Part shown: piece by piece, positions 1-6,466 of the stretch
How positions within the stretch are numbered: position 1 is the first letter of the stretch
How the letters are laid out: the number at the start of each line of letters is the position of its first letter
DNA from: Caulobacter sp.
GTDB taxonomy: Bacteria > Pseudomonadota > Alphaproteobacteria > Caulobacterales > Caulobacteraceae
Assembly (NCBI GenBank): GCA_028291125.1
Contig: JAQGIN010000372.1
Span: forward strand, 1 to 7,239
DNA: 7,239 bases
Reading direction: 5' to 3'
Notes under the pieces: model-generated
Seen by the model: only the letters and a program-made list of their open reading frames with translations
Told to the model about the DNA's origin: nothing
The model's database searches: none
Translations under genes and position numbers: made by a program

Positions 1-385
1 GGAACAGGGCCAGGGTCTTGCCGGTCGCCTCGGCGGTGACCACGGCGTCCCAGACCTGGGTGGTGCGGCCGCCGTGCTGCAGCTTGGCCTCGCAGGCGAC
101 GCCGCCGTCGCGCACCGTGCCCAGGAAATTCGACTTCAGTTCGATGGTGGTGAAGCCGTTGGCCCCCTCCGGCAGGTTGGTGATGCAGCCATAACCGCAG
201 GCGGAGTCGGCCAGGGCGACCAGGCTGGCGGCGTGCAAGAAGCCATTGGGGGCCATGTGGTGCGGCTTGACGTCGAAACGGCCGCGCACCCGCTCGCGGC
301 TGACCTCCAGCCATTCGAGGCCCAGATGGTCGGGCAGATGGCCGGCCTGGCGGCTGGTGAAGGCGGCGCTGAGATCCTCGGCCAT
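1..385 (-). CDS. PaaI-family hotdog-fold thioesterase (3' end outside window)
   Basis: Predicted small acyl-CoA (or related) thioesterase of the PaaI/4HBT hotdog superfamily, cytoplasmic and normally a homotetramer. The 128 visible residues start MAEDLSAAFTSRQ. The diagnostic segment is NGFLHAASLVALADSACGYG at residues 47-66, matching the family pattern of a Gly-rich turn and His followed by the central hotdog helix with its conserved Asp (D60). The following TTIELKSNFLGT stretch (about 79-90) and the late strand TQVWDAVVT are the usual hotdog beta strands. The family is about 140 residues long, so only some ten C-terminal residues should be missing beyond position 1. The ATG at 385 is preceded by AGGAG at a 5-nt spacing, which fixes the start. 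The natural substrate cannot be read from sequence. It lies 66 bp downstream of the MBL-fold gene on the same strand. Confidence 0.85.
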   Translation of the reverse strand, partial: MAEDLSAAFTSRQAGHLPDHLGLEWLEVSRERVRGRFDVKPHHMAPNGFLHAASLVALADSACGYGCITNLPEGANGFTTIELKSNFLGTVRDGGVACEAKLQHGGRTTQVWDAVVTAEATGKTLALF

Positions 386-393
386 GGTCGCTC

Positions 394-419
394 CTAATGC
401 TTCGCGCACGAAGCATTAG
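394..419 (-). promoter_or_regulatory. Perfect inverted repeat overlapping the thioesterase RBS
   Basis: CTAATGCTTCG (394-404) and CGAAGCATTAG (409-419) are exact reverse complements, 11 bp each, around a 4-nt centre. The repeat lies in the 5' leader of the thioesterase gene. In the minus-strand transcript the last two bases of the second arm (AG) are also the first bases of the AGGAG ribosome binding site. It could be an operator for a dimeric repressor or an RNA hairpin that limits ribosome access. It is not a convincing terminator for the upstream MBL gene, because no T tract follows it on either strand. The repeat is seen directly; the function is inferred. Confidence 0.6.
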
Positions 420-451
420 CCGACGGGGCGGCCCGGAAATCAAGTCCGTTT

Positions 452-1306
452 TTAAAGAGAACGGATATCGACGCGCTTGAAGCGTTCGCCGTTGGGGCCG
501 GCGGCGGGCAGGCGGCCGGCGCGGATGGCGACCTGCAGGGCGGCGGCGCGTTCGGCCGGCGGCGGCTGGGCGGCGTCGGCGGCGGCGCGCATGGCCATGA
601 AGCGTTCGCGGCTGACGCCGTCGCGCAGCTGGATGTTGCCGGCCTTCTGCTCGGCCACCGTGGATTCCCAGGCCGGCTCGCGGCGGTGGACGCGGTCGAG
701 GCCGGTATAGAGCCGGGTGGCCGGGGGCAGGGTGAACAGGCCGCGCAGGGTGTCGTACAGCGCGCCGGCGTTGGTCAGGGGCAGGTCGCAACGCCCGGCG
801 CCGCGATCGGGCATCAGCAGGGCGTCGCCGATGAACACCCGGTCGCCGACCCGATAGGCCATCGACCCGGGCAGTCGCCCGGCCAGCGGCACGGCGACGA
901 TCTTCAGTCCGCCCATCGGCAGGGACTCGCGGTCCTTGGCCAATTTATCGAAATCCCAGCCGTCCTGATCGACCTCGGTGGCCCCCAGGCCCGGCGCGAA
1001 GCGCTTCAGGCTGGCAGTCACGCCGGCCCCGATGCAGATCGAGGCGCCGGTCTCGTATTTCAGGTGGCCGGCGGCCGACAGGTGGCCGGTGTGCAGGCCG
1101 GTTTCGAGTATCCAGGTGGGGCCCAGATCGCGCCGGCGGATCTCGGCGATGATGAGGTCGACGGAATCCGTGGCGGTGGCGCCGGTTTCGGGATCGTAGT
1201 CGAGGACCGGATCGATGATGGCGCACAATTGGGTGGCCGGGTCGACGAGCAGATAGGTCACGGTCCCCGTCGCCGGGTGGAAGTACGCGCTAAGGTCCGG
1301 CTGCAT
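452..1306 (-). CDS. Degenerate MBL-fold protein, persulfide dioxygenase/Blh-like, probable pseudoenzyme
   Basis: A 284-residue protein that follows the ETHE1/Blh-type MBL-fold hydrolases from end to end: N-terminal YLLVDPATQLCAIIDPVLDYD, ILET at the first metal motif, FIGDALLMPD at 158-167, NIQLRDGVS at 224-232 and AIRAGRLP at 260-267. Active relatives use HxHxDH, a TPGH histidine, the GD aspartate and a CHDY histidine to bind metal. Here the first motif reads GLHTGH (residues 70-75), TPGH has become LAGR (R144) and CHDY has become TGLD (L203). Only H72, H75 and D161 remain, so normal dioxygenase or hydrolase chemistry is unlikely. The reading frame is intact and codon bias is normal, which argues for a selected protein and not for decay. 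The ATG at 1306 gives the family-typical N-terminus (MQPDLSAYF); an in-frame TTG at 1318 is the alternative. No rhodanese, BigR-like regulator or sulfite exporter gene lies nearby. Confidence 0.85.
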   Translation of the reverse strand: MQPDLSAYFHPATGTVTYLLVDPATQLCAIIDPVLDYDPETGATATDSVDLIIAEIRRRDLGPTWILETGLHTGHLSAAGHLKYETGASICIGAGVTASLKRFAPGLGATEVDQDGWDFDKLAKDRESLPMGGLKIVAVPLAGRLPGSMAYRVGDRVFIGDALLMPDRGAGRCDLPLTNAGALYDTLRGLFTLPPATRLYTGLDRVHRREPAWESTVAEQKAGNIQLRDGVSRERFMAMRAAADAAQPPPAERAAALQVAIRAGRLPAAGPNGERFKRVDIRSL

Positions 1307-1404
1307 GCTGACGCCCAAGGTCCACGATGAAGCACCAATGACGGCAAGCCGTTAAACTTCAGCGAACGTCGGAGCGGTTGGCGAAGGGTCGATCGGCGCC
1401 GGGA

Positions 1405-2106
1405 TCAACGTCCCAGGGCGGTGTCGCACAGGTGGTCGTCGCCGCGCATGCGCGTCACCCACAGCGGTTCGACATAGCGGCCGTCGGTTCCCCGGAAGCC
1501 GCCGGGCGCGCAGCCTTGCGGCACAGCGTCACGGTCGCCGCCGCCCAGGGCCAGGGAGACGGCCACCGAACTCTGACGGCCGCCGCGTCCGCCCCATAGG
1601 CCGTCGCCGTATCCGCCGTAACCGCCATAGCCGCCGTAGCCGTGGCCAAGACCGCGCCCGTAGCCGCGGCCATAGACGACATTATTGCCGAAATCGGTCT
1701 GTTCGACGGCGATTCCCAGGGTTCCGTTCTCGCCCAGCGGGATCAGGGTCGAGACATAGCCGCTGCGATAGCCGCCGCTGCCGATCGTCGCGCCCATCGA
1801 GCCGTGGATCTGGCGCTTGGGCTCCTCGGCGGGGCCGGCGGCGGTGACGCCGACCGGACCGTCGGACTCGGGGGCCAGGGCGGGGGAGGTGGCCAGATAG
1901 GCGGCGATCTGCTCGTCGGTGGTCATCGGCCGCGACGCGGCCGGGGTGGCGACGGCCGGGACGGCCGGCGCGGTCAGGGTCTGGCTGCTGGCCGGGGTCT
2001 TGTTGGCGGCGGTGCTCACCGGCGCCTCGTCGGCGGTCTGGGCCAGGGCCGGCCCCGCGAGGGCGGCCGAGGCCAGGGCGAGGGCGAAAAGCGGGCGTGC
2101 GAGCAT
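1405..2106 (-). CDS. Secreted Gly/Tyr-rich protein of unknown function
   Basis: A 233-residue protein that I do not recognise as a named family. Residues 1-22 form a clear Sec signal peptide: MLAR, a hydrophobic core and an ALA cleavage site before Q23. A Thr/Ala/Pro-rich, probably disordered linker follows (about 24-60), then a short segment MTTDEQIAAYLATSPA (61-76). Residues 98-146 have the alternating pattern of short beta strands (MGATIGSGGYRSGYVSTL). Residues 145-177 are dominated by Gly and Tyr with GGY tandem repeats. The tail (178-233) carries C199 and C227, which could form a disulfide outside the cytoplasm. The start is decided by GGAGGA at 2111-2116 in front of the ATG at 2106; an in-frame GTG at 2121 would place that site inside the gene. 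It is likely periplasmic or surface-associated. It lies 81 bp downstream of rluD on the same strand. Confidence 0.75.
   Translation of the reverse strand: MLARPLFALALASAALAGPALAQTADEAPVSTAANKTPASSQTLTAPAVPAVATPAASRPMTTDEQIAAYLATSPALAPESDGPVGVTAAGPAEEPKRQIHGSMGATIGSGGYRSGYVSTLIPLGENGTLGIAVEQTDFGNNVVYGRGYGRGLGHGYGGYGGYGGYGDGLWGGRGGRQSSVAVSLALGGGDRDAVPQGCAPGGFRGTDGRYVEPLWVTRMRGDDHLCDTALGR
1606..1641 (-). repeat. Degenerate 9-bp tandem repeat encoding GGY units
   Basis: Within the secreted protein gene, residues 156-167 read G-Y-G-G-Y-G-G-Y-G-G-Y-G. The DNA consists of near-identical 9-bp units with synonymous differences (TAC/TAT for Tyr, varied Gly codons). The synonymous variation suggests that the peptide repeat is kept by selection, but such tracts can also change length by slippage. 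Confidence 0.6.
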
Positions 2107-2166
2107 GGAATCCTCCGACACCCGATACTAGACCCGGCGGGGCGCGCAATTAGGGCCGTTTTGTTG

Positions 2167-2181
2167 CGGCTTCGCAAGCCG
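2167..2181 (-). terminator. Small hairpin just after the rluD stop codon
   Basis: CGGCTT (2167-2172) pairs with AAGCCG (2176-2181) around a 3-nt loop, 6 nt beyond the rluD TAA in the minus-strand transcript. The transcript continues CAACAAAAC, without a U tract, so a classical intrinsic terminator is doubtful. It may be a weak pause or mRNA 3'-end stabiliser. Confidence 0.3.
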
Positions 2182-2187
2182 GCGGCG

Positions 2188-3222
<1,035 letters not shown>

Positions 3223-3380
3223 CCAGGGGTTTCACGGCTCCGTCACCCCGCCGTCGCGCTACGGACATGAGGCCTGCTTAACGGCTCGTCCCTGAGAACC
3301 GAGCTTGCACGTCCGGAGGGGATAGTCGATGCGCGCCATTCGCACCACCTCGCTCATGGCCGCCGCTCCGGGCCCGGCCC

Positions 3381-3491
3381 CTAGCCTGCCTCCAATTCCT
3401 CGATCAGCGTGGTGATGCGTAGGGCTTGTTCAGCGTCTCGCGCCGCGGCTTTTCGCGCGGCGCGTGCAGGCCTTCGCTGGACATTCGTCAT
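3381..3491 (-). CDS. Possible small basic protein (36 aa), weak candidate
   Basis: An Arg/Ala-rich peptide beginning MTNVQRRPARAARKAAARD and ending with an amphipathic-looking TTLIEELEAG. AGGAG is present but only 1 nt before this ATG (3491). A second ATG at 3484, in another frame, has the same AGGAG at an ideal 8 nt and opens a 26-residue ORF to 3404 (MSSEGLHAPREKPRRETLNK...). That frame also has the more typical third-position G/C bias. Neither product is recognised. Part of the Arg/Ala repetition reflects the hairpin at 3439-3464, so either ORF could be chance. The proposed phoD promoter overlaps the start region of both. Confidence 0.25.
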   Translation of the reverse strand: MTNVQRRPARAARKAAARDAEQALRITTLIEELEAG

Positions 3492-3517
3492 GCTCCTGTT
3501 GTCGACTGGTTCTAAAC
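3485..3517 (+). promoter_or_regulatory. Candidate PhoB box and -10 element for phoD
   Basis: TCGTCAT (3485-3491) and CTGTTGT (3496-3502) are two heptamers separated by exactly 4 nt. Each matches 5 of 7 positions of the PhoB consensus CTGTCAT. Nine nt further on lies CTAAAC (3512-3517), close to the alphaproteobacterial -10 (CTAnA core) and at about the distance seen in the E. coli phoA promoter. This predicts a transcript start near 3524 and a leader of about 30 nt before ATG 3555. The match is partial and the assignment is an inference supported by phoD being a typical Pho-regulon gene. Confidence 0.4.
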
Positions 3518-3554
3518 GCGCGGAATGGCGACGCCGCCCTCGGGGAACGGACAT

Positions 3555-5258
3555 ATGACGATTGATCGACGCAGCGCGCTGGCGCTCTTGGGCTTCGGCG
3601 CCGCCAGTCCGGCCACCGCGGCCGCGCCTCGAGGCCTCTATGCCGGCGAAGCGCGCTTCGACCATGGCGCGGCGTCCGGCGATCCGCTGCGGGACCGGGT
3701 GATCCTGTGGACCCGGGTCACCCCGGCCGCCGCCACCACGCGGCCGGTGGGCGTGCGCTGGGACGTCGCCACCGACGCCGCCTTCAAGACCATCGTCAAG
3801 CAGGGCCAGGCCACCACCGACGCCAGCCGCGACTATACGGTGAAGGTCGACGTCCAGGGGCTGAAGCCGGGCGCGGCCTATTTCTACCGCTTCCGCCAGA
3901 GCCGCGGCGGCAAGGCCGTCGGCCCGGCCGTGGTCGGCCAGACCCGCACCCTGCCCACCGGCCCGACCGCGGACGTGGTGCTGGCGGTGGTGTCCTGCAC
4001 CCTCTATCCGAACGGCTATTTCAACGCCTATGACGCCATCGCCAAGCTGCCGCGGGTCGACGCCGTGCTGCACCTGGGCGATTACATCTACGAATATGGC
4101 GGCGGTCCCAAGGACTACGGCATGAACTCCAAGGTGGCGGCGCGGCGCATGCCCGACCCGCCGCACGAGATCGTCACCCTGGCCGACTATCGCCGCCGCC
4201 ACGCCCTGTACAAGACCGATCCGGGCTCGCGGGCGGCCCACGCCCGGGCTCCATGGATCGTGGTCTGGGACGATCACGAGACCGCCAATGACAGCTGGCA
4301 GGGCGGGGCCGAGAACCACACCCCGGCCACCGAGGGCGACTGGGCGACGCGCAAGGCCGCGGCGCTGAAGGCCTATTACGAATGGATGCCGATCCGCGAG
4401 CCGGCCGCCGGCGGGTTGAAGGAGGCCACCTGGCGGACCTTCCAGTTCGGCGACGTCGCCAGTCTGCTGATGGTCGAGACCCGGCTGACGGCGCGCACCA
4501 AGCAGCTCGACTATGACGACGACCTGCCGATCGTCGACGGCAAGCCCGACATCGCGGCCTTCACCGCCAAGTGGCGCGATCCGACCCGGCGGATGATGGG
4601 CGAGGGCCAGGAGCAGTGGCTGGCCCGCGAGGTCGACGCCTCGATGAAGGCCGGCACCGCCTGGCAGATCCTCGGCAACCAGGTGGTCATGGCCCGGGTG
4701 GCGTCGCCGAACCTCAAGGCGGTGATGGAGCCGGCCAAGTACGACGCCCTGATCGCCCAACTGCCGGCCTACGCCAAGACCCGGGTGGAGCGCGGCATCG
4801 CCATGTCGGCCTACGACATCCCGTCCAATCTCGACGCCTGGGACGGCTATCCGGCCGACCGCGAGCGGGTCTACGACATCTTCAAGGCCTCCAAGGCCCG
4901 GCCGATCGTGCTGTCGGGCGACAGCCACATGTTCTGGGTCAACGAGCTGTGGGACGAGGCCGGCAAGAGCCGGGTGGCGGCCGAGTTCGGGGCCACCGGG
5001 GTCACCTCGCCCGGCTATGGCGACCTGATGCCCGGCGCGCCGATCGGCGAGGCCTTCGTCGCCCGCAACAAGGAGGTCAAGTACAGCCATCCCAGCGCCA
5101 AGGGCTTCGTGCTGCTGACCCTCAGCCACGGCCAGGCCAAGGGCGAGCTGGTGGCGGTCTCGACCATCGTCGACACCAACTACACCACCAGCGTGCTGAA
5201 GACCTTCGTGGTCACCCCGGCCGAGGACGGCGGGGTGAAGGCGGTGGTCGAGGGGTAG
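3555..5258 (+). CDS. phoD: PhoD-family alkaline phosphatase/phosphodiesterase, Tat-exported
   Basis: Periplasmic or secreted metallophosphoesterase that releases phosphate from organic phosphomono- and diesters; family members use an Fe/Ca cofactor. The 567-residue protein begins with a twin-arginine signal (MTIDRRSALALLGFGAAS, cleavage likely near residue 24). The N-terminal PhoD domain shows FDHGAASGDPLRDRVILWTR at 35-54. The catalytic domain shows VVSC (C148, cofactor cysteine), LGDYIYE (D176, Y177), WDDHE (D239, D240, H241) with N245, VETR (R310) and GDSH (D456, H458). All key motifs are intact and the length is typical. ATG 3555 is preferred over the in-frame ATG 3525: it has GGGGAACGGA upstream, puts the RR motif close to the N-terminus, and fits the proposed promoter. 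Phosphate-starvation control is likely but not shown. It converges on the lysE-like gene. Confidence 0.93.
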   Translation: MTIDRRSALALLGFGAASPATAAAPRGLYAGEARFDHGAASGDPLRDRVILWTRVTPAAATTRPVGVRWDVATDAAFKTIVKQGQATTDASRDYTVKVDVQGLKPGAAYFYRFRQSRGGKAVGPAVVGQTRTLPTGPTADVVLAVVSCTLYPNGYFNAYDAIAKLPRVDAVLHLGDYIYEYGGGPKDYGMNSKVAARRMPDPPHEIVTLADYRRRHALYKTDPGSRAAHARAPWIVVWDDHETANDSWQGGAENHTPATEGDWATRKAAALKAYYEWMPIREPAAGGLKEATWRTFQFGDVASLLMVETRLTARTKQLDYDDDLPIVDGKPDIAAFTAKWRDPTRRMMGEGQEQWLAREVDASMKAGTAWQILGNQVVMARVASPNLKAVMEPAKYDALIAQLPAYAKTRVERGIAMSAYDIPSNLDAWDGYPADRERVYDIFKASKARPIVLSGDSHMFWVNELWDEAGKSRVAAEFGATGVTSPGYGDLMPGAPIGEAFVARNKEVKYSHPSAKGFVLLTLSHGQAKGELVAVSTIVDTNYTTSVLKTFVVTPAEDGGVKAVVEG

Positions 5259-5269
5259 GGGCTCACTCG

Positions 5270-5382
5270 CCCCCTCCGGGCCTGCGGCCCTCCTCCCCAG
5301 AGGGGGAAGAGTTTGGCGGGCCGGCTCATCGAAACTCCGCCCCCTCTGGGGGGCGGACGACCGCGCAGCGGTCCGGTGGGGG
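5270..5382. repeat. Paired inverted GC-rich hairpin element, likely bidirectional terminator
   Basis: Two related units face each other. In unit 1 CCCCCTC (5270-5276) pairs with GAGGGGG (5300-5306), enclosing the small hairpin GGGCC-TGC-GGCCC (5278-5290). In unit 2 CCCCC (5340-5344) pairs with GGGGG (5378-5382), enclosing ACCGC-GCA-GCGGT (5360-5372). The units also pair with each other: CCCCAGAGGGGG (5295-5306) is the exact complement of 5340-5351, and GAGTTT (5309-5314) that of AAACTC (5332-5337). The element fills nearly the whole gap between two convergent genes, as expected of a REP/BIME-like repeat that also stops transcription from both sides. GC-rich elements of this kind recur between genes in Caulobacter-type genomes. 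Confidence 0.7.
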
Positions 5383-5387
5383 CAAGC

Positions 5388-6014
5388 CTACCGCCGGTCC
5401 AGCACCAGCCGGAGCCCGAACCCCACGAACACCGCCCCGGTCACCCGGTCCAGCCACCGCACCACAGCGCTCCGGCGCAGCAGACCGGCCAGCGGGGCGG
5501 TGGCGGCGATTAGGCCGGCGGCCCAGGCCAGGCCCATGATCACGTGGATCACCGCCAGGCCGAAGGCGAAGGCGGCGGGATCGGCCCCGGCCGGCACGAA
5601 CTGCGGCAGGAACGAGATGTAGAACACCCCGACCTTGGGATTGAGCAGATTGGTCAGCAGGCCGCGGCGCAGGGCGGCCAGATCACCGCCGGCCACGGCG
5701 GCCGCGGCGCCCGGCTCGAACCGCGCGCGCGGCTTCAGCAGCAGGTTGAGGCCGATCCACAGCAGATAGGCCGCCCCCGCCCATTTCAGCGCGACATAGG
5801 CGGTGTGCGAGGCGGCCAGCAGCGCGCCCGCGCCCAAGGCGGCGGCCGCGCCCCAGACCAGGCAGCCCAGGCCGATGCCGAGGGCGGCGAGGCCGGCGCG
5901 CCGGCGGCCTTCGGACGCCGCCGTGCGCAGCACCAGGGCGGTGTCGAGGCCGGGAGTCAGGGTCAGCAGGCCCGCCGCCACGCAGAAGGTCAGCAGGGCC
6001 TGGGCGGTGGTCAC
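5388..6014 (-). CDS. LysE/RhtB-family amino acid exporter
   Basis: Inner-membrane translocator of the LysE/RhtB (threonine/homoserine/lysine efflux) family. The 208-residue protein has about six hydrophobic segments (roughly 4-25, 40-63, 73-92, 125-150, 152-173, 187-204). Family motifs are LTPGLDTALVLRTA (19-32) at the end of the first segment and NLLNPKVGVFYISFLPQF (122-139), with the conserved NPK at 125-127. The start is the GTG at 6014, whose GTGA overlaps the TGA of hisI; GAGCGG lies upstream. An extension back to 6191 would add an Arg-rich segment that is out-of-frame hisI sequence and is rejected. Transported substrate is unknown. Co-translation with hisI makes a link to amino acid metabolism reasonable but does not identify histidine as the cargo. 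Confidence 0.88.
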   Translation of the reverse strand: MTTAQALLTFCVAAGLLTLTPGLDTALVLRTAASEGRRRAGLAALGIGLGCLVWGAAAALGAGALLAASHTAYVALKWAGAAYLLWIGLNLLLKPRARFEPGAAAAVAGGDLAALRRGLLTNLLNPKVGVFYISFLPQFVPAGADPAAFAFGLAVIHVIMGLAWAAGLIAATAPLAGLLRRSAVVRWLDRVTGAVFVGFGLRLVLDRR

Positions 6015-6418
6015 GGCCGCTCGACCAGCCGGCCGTCCTCGAGCACCCGGTAGAAGCAGGCGCGGAAGCCGACATGGCAGGCGCCGCCGTCGCCCTGCGG
6101 CCGCACCTTCAGCAGCACGGCGTCCTGGTCGCAGTCGACCCGCAGCTCGACGACGATCTGCACCTGGCCGCTGGTCTCGCCCTTCTTCCACAGGGCGTTG
6201 CGCGAGCGGCTGAAATAGTGGGCCTGGCCGGTGTCGATGGTCAGCTTCAGCGCCTCGGCGTTCATCCAGGCCAGCATCAGGATCTCGCCGTCGTCGGCGT
6301 CCTGGGCGATGGCGGCGATCAGGCCGTCGGCGTCGAAGCGCGGGGCCAGGGCGGCGCCGCGTTCGAGGGCGTGTTTGTCGGGCGCGGTCGGGAACAGGGC
6401 GTCGGTCATGGCTTCCAT
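6011..6418 (-). CDS. hisI: Phosphoribosyl-AMP cyclohydrolase
   Basis: Third enzyme of histidine biosynthesis: opens the purine ring of phosphoribosyl-AMP to give ProFAR precursor; a cytoplasmic, Zn- and Mg-dependent dimer. The 135-residue protein is a stand-alone PRA-CH, without the HisE pyrophosphohydrolase domain fused to it in enterics. Diagnostic motifs are MLAWMNAEAL (48-57), HYFSRSRNALWKKGETSG (67-84), DCDQDAVL (95-102, Mg-binding Asp and Zn-binding C96), and GGACHVGFRACFYR (111-124, C114 and C121 as the other Zn ligands). All are intact. ATG 6418 is used here; ATG 6409 (MTDALFPTAP) is equally compatible, as neither has a strong Shine-Dalgarno sequence. No other his gene is nearby. The 3' end overlaps the lysE-like gene, and DUF817 is divergent 48 bp away. 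Confidence 0.93.
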   Translation of the reverse strand: MEAMTDALFPTAPDKHALERGAALAPRFDADGLIAAIAQDADDGEILMLAWMNAEALKLTIDTGQAHYFSRSRNALWKKGETSGQVQIVVELRVDCDQDAVLLKVRPQGDGGACHVGFRACFYRVLEDGRLVERP

Positions 6419-6466
6419 ATGGCGCGGATCCCCCGCCGGGCGCTAGGTTCGGAAAGCGGGGATTCG

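Larger units (their letters stand above)
3223..3554. other. 332-bp intergenic region between rluD and phoD with only tiny ORF candidates
   Basis: No confident gene is visible. On the plus strand a strong GGAGGGG (3315-3321) stands 7 nt before ATG 3329, which opens a 28-codon ORF ending at 3415 (MRAIRTTSLMAAAPGP...). On the minus strand an ATG at 3357 with GGAG about 8 nt upstream opens a 32-codon ORF ending at 3259 (MSEVVRMARIDYPLRTCK...). Further minus-strand ORFs start at 3491 and 3484. A GC-rich hairpin with a 9-bp stem and 8-nt loop lies at 3439-3464. The region must contain the leaders and probably the promoters of both rluD and phoD. No tRNA, rRNA or known riboswitch pattern is recognisable. 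Confidence 0.5.

Noticed and set aside
394..419. Inverted repeat as an intrinsic terminator for the MBL gene
   Set aside because: No T tract follows the stem on either strand, and the repeat abuts the next gene's ribosome binding site.
3439..3464. GC-rich hairpin (CGCGCCGCG / CGCGGCGCG) as a terminator or small RNA
   Set aside because: No T tract after it, and in GC-rich Arg/Ala-coding sequence such stems are frequent by chance; kept only as a note in the intergenic entry.
3329..3558. Chain of overlapping plus-strand ORFs (28 codons, then 47 codons starting in a TGATG overlap and ending in an ATGA overlap with phoD) as a leader-peptide cascade
   Set aside because: The 47-codon product is Arg-rich with atypical codons, and the chain conflicts with the candidate promoter at 3485-3517; the overlaps can arise by chance.
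3381..5129. 582-codon open frame on the minus strand opposite phoD
   Set aside because: It is a shadow of phoD produced by high-GC codon bias: low-complexity His/Gly/Arg/Val-rich product, no family signature, while the plus strand carries every PhoD catalytic motif.
4571..5539. 322-codon plus-strand frame overlapping the end of phoD and running through the palindromic element
   Set aside because: Arg/Gly/Pro-rich out-of-frame reading of phoD that continues through the hairpin repeat; no coding signature.
6015..6191. N-terminal extension of the LysE-like protein
   Set aside because: It is out-of-frame hisI sequence, Arg-rich and without similarity; the GTG at 6014 gives the normal LysE/RhtB length and a GTGA junction.
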